Shown in pieces: positions 7,730 to 15,980 of a stretch of 64,000 nt of DNA (positions within the stretch are counted from its first letter, which is position 1; every line of letters starts with the position of its first letter). The stretch is from positions 1-64,000 of the forward strand of contig NZ_BMLT01000011.1 in assembly GCF_014645375.1 (NCBI RefSeq), given 5' to 3'. The translations under genes and the position numbers were made by a program. Origin of the DNA: Marinobacterium nitratireducens (GTDB lineage: Bacteria > Pseudomonadota > Gammaproteobacteria > Pseudomonadales > Balneatricaceae). A model generated the notes under the pieces. That model had not been told where the DNA came from, ran no database searches, and saw only the letters and a program-made list of their open reading frames with translations.

Positions 7730-8104
7730 ATGGAATTCGTCGCGGCCTTCTTCGTTACCCTGCTGGTGCTGTGCCTGACGGCGGCGGCGCTGCATTTCGG
7801 GCGCTCCCCCACCTACAGGCCCTCCCGCCAGGAGGTGCTTGCGTTGCTGCAGGGCGTTCTCGAGGGTTCCACGACGCGCGAGCGCTGGGATCTCTTTATC
7901 GGCCTGCCGATGCACCACGACCCCGAACTCGAAGCGATCAGGCTGCGTTGCCTGACCCTGCAGGAAGGCGATGACGACGAAGCCGCCGCGGGGGAAGGGT
8001 TGGACGGTTATCTGTTCGACCGCGACGGGCGCGAACGGATGGCGGCGATCCTGGCGGACCTGCGGCAGTTGATCGAACGGGAACCGGTTTACCGCAAGTT
8101 CTAG
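7730..8104 (+). CDS. Small hypothetical protein with one membrane helix
   Basis: The protein has 124 residues. A single hydrophobic N-terminal segment (FVAAFFVTLLVLCLTAAALHF) is followed by a soluble acidic domain with SRQEVLALLQGVLEGSTTRERWDLF and an arginine/leucine-rich end. I do not recognise the family. Codon use is the same high-GC type as its neighbours. Its stop codon TAG overlaps, in the palindrome CTAG at 8101-8104, the TAG stop of the convergent kinase gene. It probably shares a transcript with the DUF2489 gene. Confidence 0.7.
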   Translation: MEFVAAFFVTLLVLCLTAAALHFGRSPTYRPSRQEVLALLQGVLEGSTTRERWDLFIGLPMHHDPELEAIRLRCLTLQEGDDDEAAAGEGLDGYLFDRDGRERMAAILADLRQLIEREPVYRKF

Positions 8105-10755
8105 GTCGGCTGCTCACCTACGCCCGTCATCTCCGGTATGGCCTGGTGTTCGATCAGGCGCTGCAGCCGCCACAGGGCCTGCCAGAGTTCACGGATATCG
8201 CCGGCTTCGATCAACTGATGGAATTCGCCGGTGACGGCTTCCAGCTCAGGCATTTCATAGACTCCGGCGATTCCGAGCAGCTGATGAGCATGGTGCCGCA
8301 TACGCTGGCGGTCGTGGCTTGCAAAGCCCTCAAGGCAGCCCTGCAGTTGCTTTTTCAGTTCGCTTCCAAGCAGCTCCGGGCTGATCTCGAGGCGTTCCAG
8401 CTGGCTTCTGCCCTCCAGCATTCTGGCCTGTTCGAGGTTGCGTTGACAGAGTCTCTGTACCGTATTCAGCAGCTTGCCCTCGTCGATGGGCTTTAACATG
8501 ATTCGGGAGATTCCGGCGTCGATGAGGGCCTGGTGTTCGTGTTTGACGACATTGGCGGTGAGCGCGATGATCGGCAGGCACGGGTACTGGCGGCGGATAC
8601 GCCGGGTCGCTTCTATGCCATCCATGTCCGGCATGTGCACATCCATAAGTATGAGATCGGGCAACTGTCGTTCCACTTCCGCCAGCACTTCCAGTCCGCT
8701 GCGTGCCTGACGCGGACTGATACCCGCCTGTTCCAGAATGCGGCTGATCAGCAGTCGGTTGAAATCATTGTCCTCGGCGATCAGAAGGTCGCAGTCACTC
8801 ACCAAGCGGGGGGAGGCCACGTCGGTGCGTGGTTCGGCCCGCTGTTGCGACAGGGCCTCGTACAGTCGTTTGCGCCGCACGGGCTTGTGCAGAATCAGGG
8901 TGTTGGCATCGTCCGGCTTCTCGCTGACGGTGCTGGAGCAGAGCACCAGCAGGCGTCCGTTGAAATGCTGGCGCAGTTGCCGTGTAGCGGCTTTCGGCAG
9001 CTGAGCGTCTGCGCAGGGGCGCTGACCCCATATCAGCAGCGGATACTGGCCGGCGCGCTGGCAGAAGTCGGCGAAATTCTCCGCCAGGTCGACCCGCAGC
9101 TGACGCCGCTGCAGCAGACTCAGGACCGAGTCGCGCATCAGCGGGTGGGGATCGTAGAGCAGGATGGTGCCGACGTCGGTCAGCGGGGGCGATGGCGCCT
9201 CGGTGGCAAGCCGATACGGGAAGGGGATCGACAGACAGGCGTCGGTTCCCGTGGCGACCTCGCTGCTCAGCTCTATGGTGCCGCCCATCAGTTCGGTGAG
9301 CTTGCGGGTGATGACCAGTCCCAGTCCGGATCCGCCGAAGCGTCGGGTGATGGACGTATCGGCCTGGGTAAATGCCTGGAAAAGTTCCTGGATCTGGTCG
9401 GAGGGAATGCCGATGCCGCTGTCACTGACGCGCAGGCTCAGCTGGCAGTACTCCTCGTTGCTCAGTACCGCTTCGGCGAAGATCTGTACCTGGCCGTATT
9501 CGGTGAATTTAATGGCGTTGGATACCAGGTTGGTGATGATCTGGCGCAGTCGCGTCGGGTCGCCAATCAGTGTTTGCGGCGTCGCGGGATGCAGTCGCAG
9601 TATCAGTTCCAGCCCCTTGGCGTGGGCCACCGGTGCCTGCATCTCCAGCACGTCGAGCAGCACGTCCTCCAGCACGAAGGGTATCCGTTCTAGCTTGATG
9701 GCATCGGACTCGAGCTTGGAGAGGTCGAGAATATCGTCTATCAGTGTCAGCAGAAGCGTCGACGTCTGATTGATGATGCGGGTGTACTCGCGCTGCTCGT
9801 CGGTTGCGGCTGATTGGTCGAGTAGACGCGCGAAGCCGAGCACAGAGGTCATGGGCGTGCGCAGCTCGTGACTCATGCGCGCGAGAAAGTCGTCCTTGGC
9901 GCGATTGGCCGCGTCGGCTTTGCGCCGCGCCTGTTCCAGTTCCTGGTTCTGGGTTTCCAGGTGACTGAGGGTCGCCCGCAAACGGCGAGTCGCCAGGTCG
10001 ACACGGCTTTCCATGATCTGATTGGATTCCTGGATGCGTGCCGCCATGCGGTTGATACCCCGCGCCAGTGTGCGCAACTCGCCGGTCAGGGTGGTTTCCG
10101 CGCGGGTATCGAGGTGACCTTCCTGCAGGCGTTCGACGACCCGGCTCAGTCCCTGTATCGGGTGGGTGATGCGCTGGCCGAAGCGGCGCGCCAGAATCGA
10201 GGTGACCAGAAAGCTTCCCAGCGTCAGCAGCAGACCGCCGAGCAGTATGCTGCGCTGGCGAGCCTGTGTCTGCTCCTTGGACAGGATGACCACGACATAG
10301 CCGATGGTGTCGAGCTGCGGCTCTTCTTCCGGAAACTCGGGCACGTCCTGAAAGGAGATGCCGGTGATGCGCACAGCCTGCATGAAGTACCACTGGTTGT
10401 CGTATTCGTAGGCGTAGGGGCCCTGGGGATTCAGCTGCAGTTTGAATTCGCGGGTACGCAGAATGAGTTCCAGCCGGCTGTCGAGAAATAGCACGTCGGC
10501 GACGTCCGGCTCCTGGCTGATGCCGTTCGCCAGATTGCGCAGAACTTCGTGGTTGCCCACCATAAGGCCGAATTCCGAGGCGGAGGCGAGCAGGCGGGTG
10601 ATCGATTCGCCGCGCTCGATCAGCGCGCGCTGGGTATCGTCGATGCGGGTACTGATGAAATAGCCACCCAGGATCAGCGCGAATATTACCAGCGGCAGCA
10701 GCGAGATCATCAGCACCCGTTGCCGGATCGCCAGCGGGCGGAGTCGGTTGATCAT
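8101..10755 (-). CDS. Hybrid sensor histidine kinase with pseudo-receiver, receiver and HPt domains (BarA-like architecture)
   Basis: This is an 884-residue inner-membrane kinase. It has a membrane helix at about 14-34, a periplasmic sensor at about 35-165, a second helix at about 168-188 and HAMP with a coiled coil to about 285. HisKA has His near 296 (MSHELRTPM). HATPase motifs are NLVSNAIKFTEYG, DSGIGI and GGSGLGL. A degenerate receiver follows at about 527-640: it keeps the Lys of LHKP but has LLIWG where the phospho-Asp should be. A complete receiver at about 653-770 has Asp near 705 (LILMDVHMPDMDG), and a C-terminal HPt has His near 824 (HAHQLLGIA). Its start overlaps the binding-protein gene by 4 bp (ATGA). 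It is the last gene of the TonB receptor/binding-protein operon. A downstream regulator is not in the window. Confidence 0.92.
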   Translation of the reverse strand: MINRLRPLAIRQRVLMISLLPLVIFALILGGYFISTRIDDTQRALIERGESITRLLASASEFGLMVGNHEVLRNLANGISQEPDVADVLFLDSRLELILRTREFKLQLNPQGPYAYEYDNQWYFMQAVRITGISFQDVPEFPEEEPQLDTIGYVVVILSKEQTQARQRSILLGGLLLTLGSFLVTSILARRFGQRITHPIQGLSRVVERLQEGHLDTRAETTLTGELRTLARGINRMAARIQESNQIMESRVDLATRRLRATLSHLETQNQELEQARRKADAANRAKDDFLARMSHELRTPMTSVLGFARLLDQSAATDEQREYTRIINQTSTLLLTLIDDILDLSKLESDAIKLERIPFVLEDVLLDVLEMQAPVAHAKGLELILRLHPATPQTLIGDPTRLRQIITNLVSNAIKFTEYGQVQIFAEAVLSNEEYCQLSLRVSDSGIGIPSDQIQELFQAFTQADTSITRRFGGSGLGLVITRKLTELMGGTIELSSEVATGTDACLSIPFPYRLATEAPSPPLTDVGTILLYDPHPLMRDSVLSLLQRRQLRVDLAENFADFCQRAGQYPLLIWGQRPCADAQLPKAATRQLRQHFNGRLLVLCSSTVSEKPDDANTLILHKPVRRKRLYEALSQQRAEPRTDVASPRLVSDCDLLIAEDNDFNRLLISRILEQAGISPRQARSGLEVLAEVERQLPDLILMDVHMPDMDGIEATRRIRRQYPCLPIIALTANVVKHEHQALIDAGISRIMLKPIDEGKLLNTVQRLCQRNLEQARMLEGRSQLERLEISPELLGSELKKQLQGCLEGFASHDRQRMRHHAHQLLGIAGVYEMPELEAVTGEFHQLIEAGDIRELWQALWRLQRLIEHQAIPEMTGVGEQPT

Positions 10756-11693
10756 GGCTCATCCTCCGCCAGTTGCCGCTCCAGTGTTGCCTGATCCGGC
10801 AACGGCAGCGCCAGGTTGCGGGCCACGACCGGGTTGGTCGATACGCTGAAGTACTTCGGGAAAGTCGATGGCGGAAGCGGCTCTGCGCGCGTGAGCGCAA
10901 GCAGCAGTTCCCCGGCCTGCTGGCCAAGCTGTTCCGGGCTGGTATAGACCGCTGCCAGCGCGCCGGCTTCGACGTAGGTGCGGGAGAAGCCGATCACCGG
11001 AATCTGTTGCTGCAGGGTGGCGTAAAGCAGCCACTTCGCGGTCGAGCGGTTGAACAGGGCCCGATCCGGCAGGGCGAGGAAGACGTCGCTTTGACGCACG
11101 ATCGGTTGCAACTGCTCGATCGGATTGTCGCTGGCGCTCAATGTCAGCGTTACCGGCATTAACTGCTCGGCCTCGGCGGCGCTGACAAAGCGCTCGCGTT
11201 CAGCCACGGATACCGGGCCGAACATGGCGCCGATGCTGCGGGCCTGTGGTACCAGAAGCCGGGCCAGCCGTATCTGCCGCTCCAGGGGCTGGTCCAGATA
11301 GATGGCGCTCAGGCGCTGCTGGCGCACCAGTTCCGATGCGCCAAAGTGCTCGGTAAGAGAGGCAAAGGTCGCGCGGGGGATAAAGGCGCAGATCAGGGAG
11401 CGGGGGGGCAGGGGGTGTTCGAGTTGCTGTTCGCAGGCACGGGAGCCGATGGCGACGGTAATCGCGTCGCCCAGGTCGCGCTGCGGTGACAGCTTGGTCG
11501 CTTCGAGTTGTTCGAGTGGCTCTCCGAAGGCGCTGCGGATGGCGTTCCCCACCTTTTGGTAGATGGGGCTGTCTTCGCTCAGCAGTACCAGCGGATCGCT
11601 ACTGGCCGGGTGGGTGAAGAGCATCAGCAGCAAAAGCAGACAGCGGCCCAGTCGCGCAGGGCGGTCACCGCCTGTGTTGCTTAGTCCCTGCAT
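10752..11693 (-). CDS. Periplasmic ABC-type substrate-binding protein (sensory partner)
   Basis: The protein has 313 residues. An N-terminal secretion signal (hydrophobic CLLLLLMLFTHPASS, about residues 18-32) is followed by a two-lobed binding-protein fold. Segments ARSIGAMFGPVS, VFLALPDRALFNR and IPVIGFSRTYVEAGALAAVYTSPEQLGQQAGELLL are typical of the ABC_sub_bind type of binding proteins. No ABC permease or ATPase is nearby. Instead it sits between a TonB receptor (30 bp upstream) and a hybrid kinase (4-bp overlap). The best reading is that it presents a ligand, or its occupancy state, to the periplasmic domain of the kinase. The ligand is unknown. Confidence 0.75.
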   Translation of the reverse strand: MQGLSNTGGDRPARLGRCLLLLLMLFTHPASSDPLVLLSEDSPIYQKVGNAIRSAFGEPLEQLEATKLSPQRDLGDAITVAIGSRACEQQLEHPLPPRSLICAFIPRATFASLTEHFGASELVRQQRLSAIYLDQPLERQIRLARLLVPQARSIGAMFGPVSVAERERFVSAAEAEQLMPVTLTLSASDNPIEQLQPIVRQSDVFLALPDRALFNRSTAKWLLYATLQQQIPVIGFSRTYVEAGALAAVYTSPEQLGQQAGELLLALTRAEPLPPSTFPKYFSVSTNPVVARNLALPLPDQATLERQLAEDEP

Positions 11694-11723
11694 GCTGCCA
11701 ATCCCTGGGTTCCCGCTTCGAAA

Positions 11724-13811
11724 TCAGAACGTCAGCGTCAACTGCAGATAGCTCCGTCGATCGAAGATGTTGTATTGATAAAAATCGAGATATTCGTTGC
11801 CGAGCAGGTTCTGCATGATCAGTGCGGCCTCCAGCGTACTTGCTGACCCCAACTGCAGGCGCTTAGCGACACGCAGGTCCGTCCGGTTGTACTCGCTCGA
11901 CTCCCCTGAGTTCTCTTGCGTGCGCAAGGTGGCGCCTTCTTCCCACTCGACTTCGTCAACATAATAGTGCGCCAGGCTGAACTGCCACTGTCTGGGCAGA
12001 TCGATATTCAATAAAAACGACGCGGTGTGCAGCGGTGTCTGGGGGTCGAGGTCTCTGTTGATCCCGCCTTTTTCGGGGCCGTCGTCCCGCACGAAGTCGG
12101 TGGTATTGGTGTAGCTGTAATTTAGCAGCGCCCAGACGCTATTGCTGAAACGCAGTTTCAGCTGCGCTTCGGCGCCGCTGTTGCGCCAGCGAGTGGTGTT
12201 GTCCTGCAGTCGAACCCGGCCGTCCGCCGGGTCCTGCGGCATGGCCACCCAGTAGCTGGCAATGCCGTTGTCGACTTTCTCGTGGAACAGCCGCAGATCG
12301 ACGTGGCCGCTCAGGCGCGAAAATGCCCGGTAGTAGCCCAGCTCCCAGGTTTCAATATGCTCGGGGCCGATCTCGCTGTTGGGAGCGCTGTCGTAATCGA
12401 GCACCGAGCCATCCGGAAGATAAAAGGTGTACTGGACATTCTTGTCGAGCAGCGACGGCATGCGATAGGCGTCGCTGTAGGCCAGTCGAATAGAGGATTC
12501 ATCGTCAAGGCGGTAGTTGATGGCGGCGCGGGGCGACGCCTTGGCGTCACTGCCACTGGTGCTGCTGTTTTCCAGCATCGCGCCGAGGTTCAGTGTCACG
12601 CGTTCCGCAGGGCGCAACTCCAGGTTGCCGAACAGGCGTCCTCGCTCCTCGCTGATCCGTCCCTGACCGTTCAGCAGGGTGCCGCTCTCGGCCTGTTCGT
12701 AGCGGTAGCCCATTCCCCACAGCAGCTTGCTGTCGAGCAGCGGCAGGCCAATGGTCTGTTGCAGCTCGATATCGTAGGTATCGGTTTCGCCCTCTTCCCC
12801 ATCGAGGCGGAAATCGGGGTTTGTCGCCAGCAATGCTTCGGCCAGTTCGAGTGACGGTATATCTTCGTAACGGACCAGGTCGGCGGCGGTCGGTTTCGGC
12901 ACCGTCAGTTCGAGCCGGTTGTGATAGAAACTCAGCTGCAGTTCATTGTCCAGATTCAGCAGATGATTCCAGCGCAGATACTGGTAATTGGCCTGGTGGT
13001 CGCGTGGCACCACCGGTTTGTCAAGGCGGTCGAGGTCCCCGCGATCGGCATAGCCGTCGCTGAATCCTGCCTCGAACAGCAGGGTGTCGGCGAGGGTGGG
13101 CGTCAGGCCGCTGCTGATGTTCAGATAGTTCGAGCGGGCGCCATCGTGCCACAGATCGCTGCCGTCGTTACGGTCGTATCCGGCGGAAATACGCGTCTGG
13201 GTCGCCCCCAGCGGTGTGCTGAAGCGCCCCTCGACACGCCGGGTATCCTGCGAGCCTCCGGTCACCTGCAACGAGGCGCCGGTCTCGCTGTATGGCGATC
13301 GGGTAACGATGTTGATGGCGCCGAGAAAGGCGTTGGAGCCGTAGGCCGGCACGTTCGATCCACGCACCACCTCGATGCGGTCGATATCGTCGAGACTGAT
13401 GCCGAGCGAGTTCCAGTCGACGGTCGACAGCATCGGCAGATAGACGGAGCGGCCATCGACCAGTACCTCGAGCCGGCGCGGGAAGTCGTCGCTGACGCCA
13501 TGGTAGGTGACGCCGAACTTGTTGCTGTTGACGCGATAGCTCTGGAAACCCGGTACCAGGCGAAACAGGTCGGTTACGTAGACGGCGCCCGAGGCACGAA
13601 TCATCTCGCGATCGATGATACTGATCGAGGCCGGGGCGTCGGTCAGCTTCTGCGGCATCCGTGTGGCGGAGACGATTTCGGGTATCGCGGAGTAGAAATC
13701 GGTTTCGCTCAGAATGGCCAGGCTGAGGTCGTCAGCCAGGGCGTCGGGCCAGTTGAGCAGGCCCACTGTCAGCGTCGCCGCGAGGGGCAGGGCAGTCTTG
13801 CGCTTTCTCAT
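11724..13811 (-). CDS. TonB-dependent outer-membrane receptor
   Basis: This is a 695-residue outer-membrane beta-barrel for energy-dependent uptake. The signal peptide is at about residues 1-26 (ending DALA). The plug domain at about 38-165 has VSATRMPQKLTDAPASISII, VTDLFRLVPGFQ, LVDGRSVY and IEVVRGSNVPAYGSNAFLGAINI. The barrel runs to a terminal Phe (YLQLTLTF), as expected for BAM-assembled proteins. It resembles the colicin I/vitamin B12-type receptor class; the substrate cannot be told. It is followed by a periplasmic binding protein and a hybrid kinase in the same direction. A 29-codon membrane-peptide frame lies 25 bp upstream. Confidence 0.93.
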   Translation of the reverse strand: MRKRKTALPLAATLTVGLLNWPDALADDLSLAILSETDFYSAIPEIVSATRMPQKLTDAPASISIIDREMIRASGAVYVTDLFRLVPGFQSYRVNSNKFGVTYHGVSDDFPRRLEVLVDGRSVYLPMLSTVDWNSLGISLDDIDRIEVVRGSNVPAYGSNAFLGAINIVTRSPYSETGASLQVTGGSQDTRRVEGRFSTPLGATQTRISAGYDRNDGSDLWHDGARSNYLNISSGLTPTLADTLLFEAGFSDGYADRGDLDRLDKPVVPRDHQANYQYLRWNHLLNLDNELQLSFYHNRLELTVPKPTAADLVRYEDIPSLELAEALLATNPDFRLDGEEGETDTYDIELQQTIGLPLLDSKLLWGMGYRYEQAESGTLLNGQGRISEERGRLFGNLELRPAERVTLNLGAMLENSSTSGSDAKASPRAAINYRLDDESSIRLAYSDAYRMPSLLDKNVQYTFYLPDGSVLDYDSAPNSEIGPEHIETWELGYYRAFSRLSGHVDLRLFHEKVDNGIASYWVAMPQDPADGRVRLQDNTTRWRNSGAEAQLKLRFSNSVWALLNYSYTNTTDFVRDDGPEKGGINRDLDPQTPLHTASFLLNIDLPRQWQFSLAHYYVDEVEWEEGATLRTQENSGESSEYNRTDLRVAKRLQLGSASTLEAALIMQNLLGNEYLDFYQYNIFDRRSYLQLTLTF

Positions 13812-13836
13812 CTGTGGAGTTTACCGTCCTACGGTT

Positions 13837-13926
13837 TCAGACCCGGGTGCCGACGTAGACGATCAGCACAGTCATCAGGATCGCTTCGACAATGAAGCCG
13901 TTGGTGGAGAAGATCCAGTCCAGCAT
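13837..13926 (-). CDS. Putative 29-residue membrane peptide upstream of the TonB receptor
   Basis: A short frame read on the minus strand starts with ATG at 13926 and ends with TGA at 13837. The peptide begins MLDWIFSTNG and continues with a hydrophobic stretch (FIVEAILMTVLIVYVG) before a final TRV. Nearly every codon ends in G or C (ATC, CTG, GTC, GGC, TTC), matching the coding style of neighbouring genes. It is followed after 25 bp by the TonB receptor gene in the same direction. No strong ribosome site precedes the ATG, which is the main weakness. It could be a single-pass inner-membrane peptide cotranscribed with the receptor/kinase operon, or a remnant of a longer gene. I do not recognise a family. 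Confidence 0.45.
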   Translation of the reverse strand: MLDWIFSTNGFIVEAILMTVLIVYVGTRV

Positions 13927-14018
13927 GGTGTAACCGGTATAAAGTCTTTGGTTAAGCTAGCATAAATGCCGCTTCAGACACAGGTGCTGGGTTATGGCCG
14001 GCGTGGCGAGAAACGACA

Positions 14019-14040
14019 AACGGGGCCGGAAGGCCCCGTT
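14019..14040 (-). terminator. Terminator of the DctPQM operon
   Basis: AACGGGGCC-GGAA-GGCCCCGTT is a perfect 9-bp stem. On the minus strand it is followed by TGTCGTTTCT. It lies about 40 bp beyond the dctM stop codon. Confidence 0.7.
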
Positions 14041-14079
14041 GCCCGGGATAGGACCGGAAGAGCCCCGGAAGAGCCCCGG

Positions 14080-15405
14080 TCAGGGGCCGTACAGGACGCC
14101 CGGCAGCCAGAGCGCGATTTGTGGGAACGCGATCAAAAGGCCGAGGCCTATGGTTTGCAGCAGGATGAAGGGGATCGCTGCCTTGTAGAGATCGTAGATG
14201 GTGATTTCGGGCGGGGCCACCGATCGCATGTAGAAGAGGTTGTAGCCAAAGGGTGGCGTCAGGTAGGCCGACTGCATGCTGACGATGAACAGCACCGCGA
14301 ACCAGACGGTATCGAAGCCCAGCGACTCGACGATAGGCACGAACAGCGGCACCGTGATGAAGACGATGGCGAAATCGTCGAGGAACATGCCCAGCACGAA
14401 GTAGCAGGCGAGCATCATGATGATGACCCACATCGGCGACAGCTCCGCGTCATCGATGATGTCCTGCAACAGGAAGCCGGCGTCGAGGCCGATGTACACC
14501 TTGCTGAAGAAAATGGCGGCAATGGTGATCCAGATCAGCATGCCCATCAGTCGGGTGGTGCTCAGCAGTACGTCCCTGAGCATTTTCCAGGTCAGGGTGC
14601 GGTAGATCGCGGCGCAGACAATCGAGCCGAAAGCGCCGATGGCGGAGGCTTCAGACGGCGCAGTGACGCCGGCGATGATGCAGTAGAGCACTGTGGTGAT
14701 CAGTGCGCCGGGCAGTATCAGGGCCTTCAGCGATTTCAGTTTCTCGATGCCGGAGATACGCTGTTCCATCGGCATCGGCGGTGCCAGCGACGGGTTGATG
14801 CGACTGCGAATCAGAATATAGAGAATGTAGATGCCGGCCAGCATCAGGCCGGGGACCAGGCCTGCGGCGAACAGCTTGCCCACGGACTCCCGCGCCAGGA
14901 AGGCGTAGAGGATCATCAGGACGCTGGGTGGTATCAGGAAGCCCAGGGCGCCGCCGGCCATGATGGTACCGGTGACCAGTTTCTTGTCGTAACCGCGCTT
15001 GAGCATCGAGGGCAGCGCAATGACACCGAGGCTTACGGTAGCCGCACCGGACACGCCGGCCATGGCGGCGATCAGGGCGCAGATGATGACGGTACCGATG
15101 CCCAGACCTCCGGGGATCTGGCCCATCAGCTTGTTCATCATCTCGAACAGGTCGTCGGTGATACCGGATCGTTCCAGCATCAGGCCCATGAAGATGAACA
15201 TCGGCAGCGCGACCAGCAGGAAGTTGTCCATCGCGTCGAAGGAGCTGATGGTCAGCAGCTCCAGGCCGCCGGTCCCCCAGAGGGAATAGGCGAACACCAC
15301 GCCGACGCTGAGCAGCGACCAGGCCAGCGGGGCGCCTGCCAGCAGCATGATGAACATGGCCCCGAACATGCCTATGGTTACGTATAGCGGATCGAGTTCC
15401 GACAC
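14080..15405 (-). CDS. dctM: TRAP transporter large permease DctM
   Basis: This 441-residue integral membrane protein forms the sodium-coupled translocation channel of a tripartite ATP-independent periplasmic transporter. About 12 hydrophobic helices are visible. Family signatures include the N-terminal FMLLAGAPLAWSLL-type segment, PLFIFMGLMLERSGI-like SALPMFIFMGLMLERSG, AMAGVSGAATVSLGVIALP and the C-terminal LTPPFGYNLFYMRSV. It is the third gene of dctP-dctQ-dctM, 50 bp after dctQ. The location beside vanAB and vanR suggests uptake of vanillate or a related aromatic acid; this is inferred from context. Confidence 0.93.
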   Translation of the reverse strand: MSELDPLYVTIGMFGAMFIMLLAGAPLAWSLLSVGVVFAYSLWGTGGLELLTISSFDAMDNFLLVALPMFIFMGLMLERSGITDDLFEMMNKLMGQIPGGLGIGTVIICALIAAMAGVSGAATVSLGVIALPSMLKRGYDKKLVTGTIMAGGALGFLIPPSVLMILYAFLARESVGKLFAAGLVPGLMLAGIYILYILIRSRINPSLAPPMPMEQRISGIEKLKSLKALILPGALITTVLYCIIAGVTAPSEASAIGAFGSIVCAAIYRTLTWKMLRDVLLSTTRLMGMLIWITIAAIFFSKVYIGLDAGFLLQDIIDDAELSPMWVIIMMLACYFVLGMFLDDFAIVFITVPLFVPIVESLGFDTVWFAVLFIVSMQSAYLTPPFGYNLFYMRSVAPPEITIYDLYKAAIPFILLQTIGLGLLIAFPQIALWLPGVLYGP

Positions 15406-15455
15406 CTTGGTTTCCTATGGTATGTCTTGTCGTTGGTAAAAAGCGCCGGTCGCCC

Positions 15456-15980
15456 TCAGGCGGCGTCGTTGCCGGGTGTCAGGTTGAACGCCACCAGCAG
15501 GTCCCGGATCCAGTGAGCGATGCTCTGCAGCAGCACCAGACCGACTCCGAGCGGCAGCATGGTCTTGAACGGATAGACAGGAGGTCCCCAGGTACTCTTC
15601 GACGACATTTCGTTGTTTTGCCAGGATTCGAGAGCGAATTCGCAGGCGGCGTAAAAGAACACGGCGAATACCGCGATTACGACCACCCCGGTAATCACGT
15701 CGAGAATGGCGCGCGTGCGCGTTCTCAGAACGTGATAAATGACCTCACTGCGGACATGGGCCTGGTGTCTGTGGGTATAGGCGCCGGCCAGGATGCAGAA
15801 GGTGCCGTAGAGCATGGTGGTGCTTTCGTGCGCCCAGGATGTCGGGCTCAGAAAGAAGTAGCGAGCGCCGATCTCGTAGAGCAGAACTCCGATCATGGCA
15901 AGGCACATCCAGGAGACGGCCTTGCCAATGAATTCGGATATCCCGTCGATTGCACTAAGCAGGCGAGATATCCCCGACAT
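15456..15980 (-). CDS. dctQ: TRAP transporter small permease DctQ
   Basis: This is a 174-residue protein with four predicted membrane helices. The typical family core is visible: a first helix (SWMCLAMIGVLLYEIGARYFF), SWAHESTTMLYGTFCILAGAY and a later segment with WGPPVYPFKTMLPLGVGLVLLQSI. It couples the binding protein to DctM in TRAP systems. Its ATG shares one base with the dctP stop codon (TGATG at 15978-15982), so translation is coupled. Confidence 0.9.
   Translation of the reverse strand: MSGISRLLSAIDGISEFIGKAVSWMCLAMIGVLLYEIGARYFFLSPTSWAHESTTMLYGTFCILAGAYTHRHQAHVRSEVIYHVLRTRTRAILDVITGVVVIAVFAVFFYAACEFALESWQNNEMSSKSTWGPPVYPFKTMLPLGVGLVLLQSIAHWIRDLLVAFNLTPGNDAA

Noticed and set aside
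13966-15387. 473-codon open frame rich in Asp, Gln, Gly and His
   Set aside because: It is antisense to dctM; composition mirrors the complement of a hydrophobic membrane protein gene.
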